Shown here: piece after piece, positions 16,147 through 24,404 of the stretch
Position numbering within the stretch: position 1 is the stretch's first letter
Layout: every line of letters begins with the position of its first letter
Assembly (NCBI GenBank): GCA_035295225.1
Contig: DATGJI010000055.1
Location: 124,001-188,000, forward strand
DNA: 64,000 nucleotides
Direction of reading: 5' to 3'
Origin: Candidatus Eremiobacteraceae bacterium
Lineage (GTDB): Bacteria; Vulcanimicrobiota; Vulcanimicrobiia; Eremiobacterales; Eremiobacteraceae
The notes under the pieces: model-generated
Databases searched by the model: none
What the model was told of the DNA's origin: nothing
What the model saw: the letters and a program-made list of their open reading frames with translations, nothing else
Position numbers and translations under genes: made by a program

Positions 16147-19100
16147 ATGTTCAACCGAATCTGCATCGCCGCGTGCGCAGCTGTCGCCATCATCGCGAGC
16201 GCCAACTCGGCGATCGCCGGCACGACGGGCACGCTGTACGGTCATGTCGTCGACAGCGCGCAAGGCGCGCCGCTCTCGGGCGTCAAGGTGACCGCGATCT
16301 CGCCTTCGCAGACGGCCTCGGCCGTCACCAATGCGAGCGGCGTCTTCTCGTTCGTCTCGCTCGCGCCGGACACGTACGCAGTGACGGCGCAGGCCAGCGG
16401 CTACGATGTCTCCACGTTGAACGGCGTCACCGTCCAGGCGGACCAGACGCAGACGGTCACCATCGCACTCGCCAAGACCATCGCCGTGCTCGGCAAAGTC
16501 AACGTTCGCGCGACGACGGATCTCATCCGTCCGGGCACGACGAGCGACGTCTACTCGATCAACGCGACGGGTCAGCAGGCGGCCGCGACACTTGCCGGCG
16601 CCGGAAATCTCAATCAGGCATACAGCGCGATGGCATCGGTGCCAGGCGTCAGCGCCGTGCAAGGCCAGCAGGGCTGGTATCAGCCGATCTACATCCGCGG
16701 CGGCGACCTCGATCAAGTGGGCTGGGAGTTCGATGGCATCCCCGTCAACCGCACGTACGATAACGCGCCGCAGACGTTCTTGGCGAATCTCGGCCAACAG
16801 GAGCTGCAGGTGTACACCGGCGGCACGTCTGCGAACGCCGACGCATCCGGAATCGCCGGCTACGTCAATCAAGTCGTGAAAAAGGGGAGATATCCAAGTT
16901 TTGCGACCCTGAGCTTGGGCATGGGCGGGCCGACATTCTACAATAAAGCGTCGATCGAATACGGCAGCGCCACTCCCGATCAGCGATTTTCGTACTACAT
17001 CGGTACGTCCGCGGTCAATCAGAACTACCGCTATATCAATCAGAACAACGGCGTGGGATCGGGCGGCTTCTTCTATCCGATCAACATCACCGCGTTCGGC
17101 GGACCGGCCAATGCGTTCGGCCCTGGATACCTCTACGGTATCTCGGGCACCGTCGACCGCGAGAACATCGCGAACCTCCATTATCAGATCGCGCACAAGA
17201 ACGACGCGAATACCGATGATGTACAGTTGCTGTACATGGCGAGTTACTTATACAACCAGTACTACAGCTCAGTGGACGATCTCGGCGGCGCGGCGTATGT
17301 CGACCCGCTCGTCTTCGGTCCCCCGACGTTCCAAGACGGACTCGTCTACAACGGCGCTTTGATGGCGGCTCCGAACTCGGCGGACATCTCGCCGTATAAA
17401 TATCCGAGCACGCCGCACGCGCTGCTGTGGAATCCCGTGACGCGCCAGCTGATGGGTCAGCCGCAGATCCCGACCGATCTGCGCGAATCCAACGCCAACA
17501 ACGTCACGCTGATGAAACTGCAGTATCAGCGCAACATCTCGAGCACGTCGTACTTCCGCATCTTCGGATACCAGCTCTACTCGAACTGGTTCATCCACGG
17601 TCCGGTCTCGGCGTACTTGCCGTTCGGCGGCGAGATCGCCGACTACGAGCTTCCTTCGCACACGTACGGCACCGTTGCGAGCTATACGAACCAGCTGAAC
17701 GACCAGAACTTGCTGACGGTTTCTGCGTACTATTCGACCACGCGTATTCAGCGCTACACGACCAACGGCGGCTTCCCGGGCGCGTCGTCGAACTACGCCG
17801 TCACCAACGACGTGAACGCGAGCGGCCAATGCGTCGACGCGCTCGGCGATATCGTCTCGTGCTTCGGGAACGGGAATCCGAATCGGACCTCGCTCTCGAA
17901 GCTCCTTGCCGGAGTGGTGCCCGGAGCGTGTCCGCAAGATGCCGGCGAGCCGTTTTGCGCCGCGCCGGGCACGTCGTGGCTCATGACCGAAAACGGCTAC
18001 CACGCGAACTTCAACAAGCTCAATCCGGTTTTCAGCGCCTTCTCGATCAACGATAACTGGAAGCCGAGCCAGCGAACCACGTTCAATATCGGCGCGCGCA
18101 TCGAACAGTACACGAACAACCTCACCGACAATACGGTCAACGGCTACGCGTCGCGCGCGTTCTGGTTCGCGGCATACAATAGAGAGTATTGTTTCGGGCC
18201 CGGCTACTTCCAACCGATCCAAAAGGCCAGCCCCACCGACACGTGCGCGGCGGACTTTCCGAACACCGCGCCGCTCTCGGCCGTTAATTTCGTGAACCAG
18301 AACCCAGCCAATTTCTCGCATGTCGAATTGCAGCCGCGGCTCGGCGCGACATTCGAAGCAGGTCCAAACGACGTGTTCCGAGGGTCAGCGGGCATCTACT
18401 CGCGGCCGGCAAGCACGCGCGAGGCCTCTTGGAACACGACGCAGGAAGATCTCGCCACATTCCTCGGCACGAACTTCGCGGCGTACGGACAATTCACGCC
18501 CAACCATGATGTCCGGCCCGACCGCTCCACCAACTACGATCTCTCATGGGAACACCATTTCGCCAACAGCAACGTCTCGTTCAAGGTGACGCCGTTCTAC
18601 CGAAGCACGCAGGACCAAGTGCAGCAGATGATCATCAATGCTCTCACGGGTCTCTTCGGCAGCTTCAACACCGGCCGGCAAGTCTCGTCGGGTGTTGAAT
18701 TCGCGCTGCACGATGGCAGCTTCTCGCAGGACGGCTTCGCGTTCCAGCTCGCGTACACGCACACCAACAGCCGCATCCGCTTCAATGCGTTCTCGAACGG
18801 GCTCAACGTGATCGACAACATGAACGAGTACGTCCAATGGTATAACTCGTTCACGAGCGCGTGTGCCGGCGCGCCCACGCCGACGCGGTACAATCCCACT
18901 TCGCTCTGCGGCGCCTTCGGCAGTTCGAACGCGCAGCCGACGTTCGGCGCGACCACGAACCCGTATTACAACCTCCGCGCGCAGCCGCTCTTCGACCGCG
19001 GCGGCTGGTACACGCCGTACGACCTCATTCCGCAGCCCTTCGCCGCCGGCAACGGTTATGAGGTGCCGGACGTCGCGAACTTGATCCTCAACTACAAACA

Positions 19101-19584
19101 CGGGAAGTGGGCCGTCTCGCCGAGCTTCATCTACAGCTCCGGATCCACATACGGCTCGCCGCTTGTCTGGGAAGGCAGCATCCCGAATCCGGCCGAGCCG
19201 AACTACGGACCATCGTTTATGATCCCGGATCCGTACACCGGCAAGTTCGATGGGTTCGGCGACTTCAAGCAGCCGTCGCGGATAACGATCAACACGCAGT
19301 TCACGTACGATTTCACGCCAAACACCAAGGCGACGCTGCTGCTCACGAGCCTTGTCGATCAATGCTCGCAACGCGGCTACGCGTGGGACTACGCGAATAT
19401 CTGCGAGTACTCGACGTTGCCCTCGAGCTTCTTGCCGCCCACCGGGGGCACGCTTGCGCAGGCCGCCGCTGGACCCGTACAGCTGAAATACCCGTATGCG
19501 ATGTGGCTCAACAACAACAACACGGGCTTCGTCGGCACGAAGATCCCGTTCCAAGCAGCAGTCAACGTGGATTTCAAGATCTGA
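16147..19584 (+). CDS. Giant TonB-dependent receptor (Oar-like) with carboxypeptidase-regulatory-like domain
   Basis: An 1145-residue outer-membrane protein from the ATG at 16147 with GGAG upstream and a signal peptide (MFNRICIAACAAVAIIASA to SAIAG). Residues about 28-110 are a CarboxypepD_reg domain (TLYGHVVDSAQGAPLSGVKV, then FSFVSLAPDTYAVTAQASGY). The plug has YIRGGDLDQVGWEFDGIPVN, then QVYTGGTSANADASGIAGYV. The barrel is unusually long and aromatic, with extended Asn/Tyr-rich extracellular segments. Length and style resemble the Oar-like receptors of myxobacteria, acidobacteria and similar groups, which take up large or polymeric substrates. It is not obviously a close paralogue of the two receptors at 3.5 and 7.7 kb. 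No partner genes flank it. Confidence 0.9.
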   Translation: MFNRICIAACAAVAIIASANSAIAGTTGTLYGHVVDSAQGAPLSGVKVTAISPSQTASAVTNASGVFSFVSLAPDTYAVTAQASGYDVSTLNGVTVQADQTQTVTIALAKTIAVLGKVNVRATTDLIRPGTTSDVYSINATGQQAAATLAGAGNLNQAYSAMASVPGVSAVQGQQGWYQPIYIRGGDLDQVGWEFDGIPVNRTYDNAPQTFLANLGQQELQVYTGGTSANADASGIAGYVNQVVKKGRYPSFATLSLGMGGPTFYNKASIEYGSATPDQRFSYYIGTSAVNQNYRYINQNNGVGSGGFFYPINITAFGGPANAFGPGYLYGISGTVDRENIANLHYQIAHKNDANTDDVQLLYMASYLYNQYYSSVDDLGGAAYVDPLVFGPPTFQDGLVYNGALMAAPNSADISPYKYPSTPHALLWNPVTRQLMGQPQIPTDLRESNANNVTLMKLQYQRNISSTSYFRIFGYQLYSNWFIHGPVSAYLPFGGEIADYELPSHTYGTVASYTNQLNDQNLLTVSAYYSTTRIQRYTTNGGFPGASSNYAVTNDVNASGQCVDALGDIVSCFGNGNPNRTSLSKLLAGVVPGACPQDAGEPFCAAPGTSWLMTENGYHANFNKLNPVFSAFSINDNWKPSQRTTFNIGARIEQYTNNLTDNTVNGYASRAFWFAAYNREYCFGPGYFQPIQKASPTDTCAADFPNTAPLSAVNFVNQNPANFSHVELQPRLGATFEAGPNDVFRGSAGIYSRPASTREASWNTTQEDLATFLGTNFAAYGQFTPNHDVRPDRSTNYDLSWEHHFANSNVSFKVTPFYRSTQDQVQQMIINALTGLFGSFNTGRQVSSGVEFALHDGSFSQDGFAFQLAYTHTNSRIRFNAFSNGLNVIDNMNEYVQWYNSFTSACAGAPTPTRYNPTSLCGAFGSSNAQPTFGATTNPYYNLRAQPLFDRGGWYTPYDLIPQPFAAGNGYEVPDVANLILNYKHGKWAVSPSFIYSSGSTYGSPLVWEGSIPNPAEPNYGPSFMIPDPYTGKFDGFGDFKQPSRITINTQFTYDFTPNTKATLLLTSLVDQCSQRGYAWDYANICEYSTLPSSFLPPTGGTLAQAAAGPVQLKYPYAMWLNNNNTGFVGTKIPFQAAVNVDFKI

Positions 19585-19603
19585 ACCGAGTCGACCGGCG
19601 TGC

Positions 19604-19704
19604 CGAAGGGGCCGACGTTAGTCGGCCCAGCGAATGCGAAGTGGGCCGACTAGCGTCGGCCCCTTCAATTTTGGGAAGTGGGCCGACTAACGTCGGCCCC
19701 TTCA
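19604..19704. repeat. Three repeat B hairpins
   Basis: Three copies of repeat B: one reading GGGGCCGAC, GTTA, GTCGGCCC near 19606, and two in the opposite arrangement near 19643 and 19681, each followed by CCTTCAATTTTGGG. They fill the gap between the giant receptor and the convergent secreted-protein gene. The stems plus the TTTT run make them reasonable bidirectional terminators. Confidence 0.88.
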
Positions 19705-19716
19705 ATTTTGGGGCCT

Positions 19717-20520
19717 TCAATTTTGTGCGCGCAGCGCGTCGAGCGATGTCGTGATCTCGCTGCGGTAGCCGCCGCGACCGAACGCGACCAACGCGGTCTG
19801 CCGGTCGATGCCGGAATACCGCGCGCGCGATGCAACGGTGCCGAGCGGCACGTCGGGAGACTGCCACACCTCTACGATGCTCGGCGGCACAGTCGCGCCT
19901 TCGGCGACGCCGTTGCCCTGGAATGCGACCACGATGTGCGTCGCATGCACGGTCGACCCGCCTGCGACGAGATCCTTTGGCTCGACCGAGATCACCGTGC
20001 CGGCGGACTGCGCGAATGGCGTGCCGTCGCTCAGCGAGAACGTCGGCGCAGGAGCTTGTCCTGTGGAAAGCGTCGGATAGCCGGCCGTCCGGTCGCTCAG
20101 CCGAAACGCTCTGTCGCCTATACCTGCGACGGATGCGATGACATCGTACTGCGCGCCGAACGGACCGAACGCGTCTCCACCCACGTACGTCTTCAAGACG
20201 ATCGGCGGCGCGATATCGCCTGACTGCATCGAGCCAAGCCCGGTCACCGGCTGCGAATCCACCCGCGTCTCGATCCAAAGCGTCGGTTTTCCGGCGACAT
20301 CCTCGACGCCGAAGCCGGTCGTGACGACGCTCGCAACGCCGCCGCCGGTATTGCGGACGGAGACCCAGTCGCCCGGCTGCGGCAGCGGTGAGAGAAAGCC
20401 GTAGAGGTCGGCGAGGGTGACGCTGTCGCCCGGATGGAGCGCCGCCGGTCCTGCACTCGCTGCGCCGCCGGTTGCAAACGCGACGGAGCCGATCAGCGCG
20501 GCGATCAGCGGCGCGCGCAC
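19717..20520 (-). CDS. Secreted protein of unknown function, last gene of the znu operon
   Basis: A 267-residue protein with a GTG start inside the end of the fur-family gene (16-base overlap). The N-terminus MRAPLIAALIGSVAFATGG to ASAG is a signal peptide. The mature part is beta-rich and lacks transmembrane segments; it has no Cys and few His, so it does not look like a metal chaperone. There are repeated hydrophobic stretches such as TLWIETRVDSQPV, and the overall impression is of a LolA-like or lipocalin-like fold, but I cannot assign a family. Overlap with the zinc-operon regulator suggests co-expression under zinc limitation. It ends in SEITTSLDALRAQN next to the repeat B group. Confidence 0.72.
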   Translation of the reverse strand: MRAPLIAALIGSVAFATGGAASAGPAALHPGDSVTLADLYGFLSPLPQPGDWVSVRNTGGGVASVVTTGFGVEDVAGKPTLWIETRVDSQPVTGLGSMQSGDIAPPIVLKTYVGGDAFGPFGAQYDVIASVAGIGDRAFRLSDRTAGYPTLSTGQAPAPTFSLSDGTPFAQSAGTVISVEPKDLVAGGSTVHATHIVVAFQGNGVAEGATVPPSIVEVWQSPDVPLGTVASRARYSGIDRQTALVAFGRGGYRSEITTSLDALRAQN

Positions 20521-20963
20521 GACCGGCAGATCCCGAAGAACTCCATGCGATGTTGCGTGAGCGTGAACCGCAGCTCGTGTGCGAGCGTATTCTCAAAGCG
20601 CGTGATCGACGCGCACGGCACGTCTTCCACACGATGGCACTTCGTGCAGACGGCGTGATGATGGTGCTCGATCGGACAATAGAGGTAAGCGATCTCGCCG
20701 GAGCCCTGCACCTGTTCGGTAGCGGCGCCGATCTCGCGCATCACCTCGAGCGTGCGATAGACGGTGGCCAGGCCGATGGCTTGGGAACCGCTGCTCGTGC
20801 GTGTCGCCGCAAGCTTCTCGTGGAGCTCGCGCGCCGTCAGATACCGGCGCGATCGCACAAAGGCTTCGATGACCGCGCGCCGCGGCTTCGTGGAGCGGAA
20901 GCCGCGGGCCGTCATGCGCGCGAGCATGCCCTCGTGATTCGCCGCGCGGCGCGAGTCCGTCAC
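20505..20963 (-). CDS. zur: Fur-family metalloregulator, probably Zur
   Basis: A 152-residue protein. The GTG at 20963 overlaps the znuB stop by four bases (GTGA), which decides the start. Residues about 13-95 form the winged helix (GFRSTKPRRAVIEAFVRS, LTARELHEKL, LATVYRTLEVMREIG). The C-terminal half has the metal-sensing cluster CPIEHHHHAVCTKCHRVEDV and a second CxxC pair (GICRSC), the structural zinc site. Fur-family proteins dimerise with metal and repress target promoters. Being last in znuA-znuC-znuB-fur, with a perfect palindrome at the operon promoter, argues for the zinc sensor Zur, though Mn- or Fe-sensing relatives cannot be excluded by sequence. A related core site exists at 6720. 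Confidence 0.88.
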   Translation of the reverse strand: MTDSRRAANHEGMLARMTARGFRSTKPRRAVIEAFVRSRRYLTARELHEKLAATRTSSGSQAIGLATVYRTLEVMREIGAATEQVQGSGEIAYLYCPIEHHHHAVCTKCHRVEDVPCASITRFENTLAHELRFTLTQHRMEFFGICRSCARR

Positions 20964-21823
20964 CGCGCTTGCAGCGCGTTGCGGCGCGCTTCCATGACCG
21001 CGGTCAAAAGCGAGCGGCGCTTCGGCGAAAAGGCGACAGCGATGAAGAAAAACGCCGTTGCGCACAGCACGATGGTCGAACCCGAAGCGGCGTCGAGATA
21101 GTATGAAGCATAGAGGCCTACCACCGAAGACATCAATCCGAACGCCGCAGCGTAGGCCATCATGCGCCCGAATCTATTCGTGAGTTGGAATGCTGTGGCC
21201 GCAGGGGTGACGAGGAGCGCGGCGACGAGCACGATGCCCGCCGCCTGCAGCGACACGATGATGGTCACTGCGAGAGCGACGAGGAGTATTGCGTCCAGCA
21301 CCGCGGTGGGAAGACCGCTCGCCTGCGCGCTGACCGGATCGAACGACGCGAACAGCAACTCTTTGTAGAGAAGCGCGATGAGCGCCAACACGGCCAATGC
21401 GAGCGACGCGACCAAGATGATATCCAACGCATCGACGCCGAGGACGTTGCCGAACAGGAAGTCTTGGAGGTCGACCGTGTAGGTGCGCGCGCGCGACATG
21501 AGGAGCACGCCGAGCGCAAACGCTGCGGTGAACAGCACGCCGATCGATGTGTCGAACGAGACGTTCGAGCGGCGGCTCACGACACCGATCCCAAGCGCGG
21601 TGACGATGGCGAAGATCAGTCCGCCGACGTAGAGGTTTATCTTCAAGATGTATGCGATGACGATGCCCGCGAAGGAGGCGTGCGCAAGTCCGTCGCCGAT
21701 GAACGCGAGATTACGCAGCACGACGTAGACGCCGACGACCGAACACGTCAGGCCGATCAATGCCGACGCCAAAAGCGCCCGCACCATAAAGGCGTTCTGC
21801 AGCGGATCGACGAGCCAGTGCAT
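20960..21823 (-). CDS. znuB: ABC transporter permease for zinc/manganese (ZnuB/TroC family)
   Basis: A 287-residue inner-membrane protein with about eight helices. The family landmarks are visible: the N-terminal NAFMVRALLASALIGLTCSVVG, then LRNLAFIGDGLAHASFAGI, LFTAAFALGVLLMS and LVAALLVTPAATAFQLTNRF. It forms the membrane channel of the high-affinity metal importer with ZnuC (ATPase) and ZnuA (binding protein). It lies three bases after znuC and overlaps the downstream regulator gene by four bases, so all are made from one transcript. The family transports Zn or Mn; zinc is favoured here because of the His-rich ATPase and regulator. Confidence 0.93.
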   Translation of the reverse strand: MHWLVDPLQNAFMVRALLASALIGLTCSVVGVYVVLRNLAFIGDGLAHASFAGIVIAYILKINLYVGGLIFAIVTALGIGVVSRRSNVSFDTSIGVLFTAAFALGVLLMSRARTYTVDLQDFLFGNVLGVDALDIILVASLALAVLALIALLYKELLFASFDPVSAQASGLPTAVLDAILLVALAVTIIVSLQAAGIVLVAALLVTPAATAFQLTNRFGRMMAYAAAFGLMSSVVGLYASYYLDAASGSTIVLCATAFFFIAVAFSPKRRSLLTAVMEARRNALQAR

Positions 21824-21826
21824 CCG

Positions 21827-22708
21827 CTAGTCGGCGACCGCCGGAATGAGCAGTACGTGACTGCCGTACGTCTTGGAGAGGATCTCGTCGTTGAGGACTT
21901 CGGCTGGCGGACCGTACGCGATGACGCGATGGTTCAGGCAGAGCAGCTTGTCGAACCACGTCGCCACGCACGACAGGTCGTGCGTGCTCGCCACGATCGT
22001 CATACCGCGGCGCTGCCGGTCTTCGAGCAGCGTGAATATCGCATGTTGGCTGGCGGCGTCGACGCCGGCGATCGGCTCATCGAGCAAGAGCATTTGAGGT
22101 TCCGACGTGAGAGCGCGCGCGACGAACACGCGCTGTTGTTGACCGCCCGATAGTTCGCCGATCTGCGACGCGGCGCGATCCGCCATGCCGACCTCTTCAA
22201 GCGCGGCGCGCGCCGCCTCCACGTCTTGTTTGGCCGGGCTTCTGAAGAAGCCGAGCTTCGAGTAACGGCCCATCAAGACGACATCCAACGCTGTTACCGG
22301 AAACGCCCAGTTCACCGATTCCGCTTGGGGCACGTAGCCGACGATGCGGCGGCGCGGATCGGGCGGCCCGCCGAAGACGTTCACGGCGCCGCACTGCGCG
22401 GGGTGCAAGCCTGCGATCACCTTGAGTAGCGTGGACTTCCCGGAGCCGTTTGGTCCTATGATGCCGACGAAGTCGCCCGGTTCGATATCGAAGCTGACCT
22501 CGTCCAAGACGTCGCGGCCGTAATATCCCGCGCAGACATCGCGCAGACTCACGGCCGATCGCTGTGGTGACGGCGCCGGTCCGCGCGGATGACCGCTGTG
22601 CGTGTGCAAGTGCGGCACGACCGGTGCGATCGCGTGCGTGTGATCGCGCGGCGATAGGACGCGCTCGGGTGCGAGGTGGGTGTGATCGTGCGTTTCGCGC
22701 GGTCTCAA
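21827..22708 (-). CDS. znuC: ABC transporter ATPase for zinc/manganese with His-rich N-terminal extension
   Basis: A 293-residue protein starting at a TTG that overlaps the znuA stop by four bases (TTGA). Residues 1-50 are an unusual extension with nine histidines: HDHTH (7-11), DHTH (22-25) and HLHTHSGH (33-40). The ATPase follows: Walker A GPNGSGKST (85-93), Q-loop YVPQAE, signature LSGGQQQR, Walker B MLLLDEP and the switch STHD. The ATPase powers metal import with ZnuB and ZnuA in the cytoplasm. His-rich loops are normally found in the periplasmic ZnuA; here ZnuA lacks one and the ATPase has it, so cytoplasmic zinc sensing or buffering on the transporter is a reasonable inference. Confidence 0.93.
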   Translation of the reverse strand: MRPRETHDHTHLAPERVLSPRDHTHAIAPVVPHLHTHSGHPRGPAPSPQRSAVSLRDVCAGYYGRDVLDEVSFDIEPGDFVGIIGPNGSGKSTLLKVIAGLHPAQCGAVNVFGGPPDPRRRIVGYVPQAESVNWAFPVTALDVVLMGRYSKLGFFRSPAKQDVEAARAALEEVGMADRAASQIGELSGGQQQRVFVARALTSEPQMLLLDEPIAGVDAASQHAIFTLLEDRQRRGMTIVASTHDLSCVATWFDKLLCLNHRVIAYGPPAEVLNDEILSKTYGSHVLLIPAVAD

Positions 22709-23625
22709 CTTTGAAGCGCCTCGACGATCCGGTTCACATCGTAATGCATTAACCCGACATACGTGGAAAGCGCGGGAGTGCCTCCTAAGGTGTCGTCGTA
22801 AAGATCGGTGACGGCGGAGATACCCGCGCCCGACGCGAGTTGTTGTGCGAGCTTTGGCGAGAACTGCGGCTCGGCGAACACCGCGTGGACCTGGTAGCGC
22901 CGAGCGTCCGCGATGAGCTGTGCGAATGCGCCAGCCGACGGTTCTTCGCCCGGTACCGGTTCGACGGCGCCGACGTCGCGAATGCCGTAGCGCGCATCGA
23001 AATGATACCACGCATCGTGAAAGCAGATCATCGCGCGCCGCTGCGGCGGCACGGTGGCCACGCGCAACCGTATCCATCGATCGAGCGCGGCATACTTGGC
23101 TCGCGTCGCCGCGAGATTCCGTCGGTAGACCGCCGCGCCGGCAGGGTCGATCTGTTCGAGCGCGGCCGCGATCTTGGCGGCGTACGATGCCGCATAGGTA
23201 GGATCGAGCCAGTAGTGCGGATTGATGCGCCCGTCGGCGCCCGTCACCGCTTGCGGCGCAAGCACCACTAGTTTCTGCGGCGCGTTCACCGAACGCAGCA
23301 GGTGGTCCATCCAGGTCTCGAGTCCGGCGCCGTTTTCAAAGACCAGATCGGCGTGTTCGAGCGTGACGATGTCGGATGGAGCCGGTTCGTAGGTCTCGGG
23401 AGCGGCCCCGATCGGCACGAGCGACGTCACGGCGACGCGATCGCCGCCGACATCGGCGACGATCGCGCCCAGCGTGGAAAATGTCGCGACGACATCGAGT
23501 TTCGCGGAAGCCGGTCGCCCGGCCGATGTGCCCGATGCGATGCGATCGGTCTTCTGCGCGCACCCGGCGAGCGCGGCGATGGCGAGTCCGGTCAAGCCGA
23601 GCTTCATCATTTTATCGAGAATCAT
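22705..23625 (-). CDS. znuA: Zinc/manganese-binding lipoprotein of the ABC importer (ZnuA/TroA family)
   Basis: A 306-residue protein from the ATG at 23625; ATGs at 23610 and 23607 are alternatives giving MMKLGLTGLAIAALAGCAQ. The lipobox LAGC makes it a lipoprotein. Expected metal ligands: NPHYWLDP (His137), FHDAWYHFD (His203), AEPQFSP (Glu252) and an Asp near 274-278. The first ligand, normally His in a DPHxYEP motif, is replaced by Glu in PETYEP (Glu77). The His-rich loop typical of ZnuA is missing. The start lies inside the operator, about eight bases after the -10 box, and no ribosome-binding site is seen, so the mRNA may be leaderless. Confidence 0.92.
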   Translation of the reverse strand: MILDKMMKLGLTGLAIAALAGCAQKTDRIASGTSAGRPASAKLDVVATFSTLGAIVADVGGDRVAVTSLVPIGAAPETYEPAPSDIVTLEHADLVFENGAGLETWMDHLLRSVNAPQKLVVLAPQAVTGADGRINPHYWLDPTYAASYAAKIAAALEQIDPAGAAVYRRNLAATRAKYAALDRWIRLRVATVPPQRRAMICFHDAWYHFDARYGIRDVGAVEPVPGEEPSAGAFAQLIADARRYQVHAVFAEPQFSPKLAQQLASGAGISAVTDLYDDTLGGTPALSTYVGLMHYDVNRIVEALQS

Positions 23626-23663
23626 TCTCGATAAGCATAGGTCATCGCGGCGGCCCTTGTCAA
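23612..23663 (-). promoter_or_regulatory. Promoter and Zur-type operator of the znuA operon
   Basis: On the minus strand a -35 TTGACA (23658-23663) and a -10 TATGCT (23634-23639) are separated by 18 bases. Immediately downstream, 23612-23634 is a perfect 11-1-11 palindrome centred on 23623, with core GAGAATCATTCTC. The operator covers the expected transcription start and the first ATG, so bound repressor would block polymerase. The spacing leaves almost no untranslated leader. Confidence 0.88.
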
Positions 23664-23685
23664 GCGGGCTCGGTTCGCCGCTGTT

Positions 23686-24372
23686 CTAGCCCGCGAGCGC
23701 AGACCTGCGGTATGCGCCAAGTATGCCCTGGACGTATGCGCGAGTTTCGGCGTAGGGCGGCACCCCGCCGTAGTGGTCGACTGCTCCTGGGCCCGCATTG
23801 TACGCTGCAAGCGCGATGTCCAACCGTCCATGATAGCGGTCGATGAGACCGCGCAAGTACGTCGCCCCGCCTTCGATGTTCTGCGCCGGATCGAAAGGAT
23901 CGCGCACTCCAAGACCGCGGGCCGTGTCGGGCATCAACTGCATCAAGCCCATGGCTCCGGCTTTCGAAATCGCGTGCGGGTCATAGTTCGACTCCCTTTC
24001 GATGACGGCCGAGAGCAGCGCGGGATCGAGTTCGTGCCGTTGGGCGGCGGCGTCGATGACGCCGCCGAAGGCGGTCGGCGATCGCCGTGCCTCCGTCGGG
24101 CCGGCCGGTGATGCCGATCGCGCTGCCGCGCGGCTTTGCGCGACCAGCTCACGCAATGCGCCCGCGACCTTTTGTTCCAACGCGGCGAGTTGCTTGCTCA
24201 CGCTCGCGATCATGGCGCTAAATCGCCCTTCGAGTTCCGTGAAGACGTCGGACGCAGGCGCGAGCTGCGGCTCCTTTGCCACAACTGTCGTCTCGCCGAA
24301 GTCGCCATAAGTCGCGAACGTCGCCGGAGCCGCGGGCGTCGAATGAGTGAACGCGATCGGGTCGATGTTCAT
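23686..24372 (-). CDS. Lytic transglycosylase (SLT domain), last gene of the flagellar-type operon
   Basis: A 228-residue protein from the ATG at 24372 with AGGAAA upstream. Residues 1-90 are low-complexity with a short coiled-coil stretch (VFTELEGRFSAMIASVSKQL). The SLT domain spans about 102-225 with ERESNYDP (catalytic Glu127), GLMQLMP (142-148) and AYNAGPG (190-196). These enzymes cut peptidoglycan glycan strands. No signal peptide is visible, as in FlgJ-type or export-apparatus-dependent enzymes, so it may be secreted through the type III apparatus encoded by the same operon to open the wall for the rod. It lies 32 bases after fliI. Confidence 0.88.
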   Translation of the reverse strand: MNIDPIAFTHSTPAAPATFATYGDFGETTVVAKEPQLAPASDVFTELEGRFSAMIASVSKQLAALEQKVAGALRELVAQSRAAARSASPAGPTEARRSPTAFGGVIDAAAQRHELDPALLSAVIERESNYDPHAISKAGAMGLMQLMPDTARGLGVRDPFDPAQNIEGGATYLRGLIDRYHGRLDIALAAYNAGPGAVDHYGGVPPYAETRAYVQGILGAYRRSALAG

Positions 24373-24404
24373 GCTCTTTTCCTTTCTTGCTTCGCGTGAG
24401 TGCG

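Noticed and set aside
17269-19554. Long open frames antisense to the giant receptor
   Set aside because: Same compositional artefact; the plus-strand frame has signal peptide and receptor domains.
21185-22153. 322-codon open frame on the plus strand
   Set aside because: Antisense to znuB/znuC, extremely rich in Arg, Asp and Glu, no motif.
22709-23077. N-terminal extension of ZnuC upstream of 22708
   Set aside because: The frame is open but overlaps znuA; the TTGA overlap at 22705-22708 gives a natural start, and the upstream translation is arginine-rich noise.
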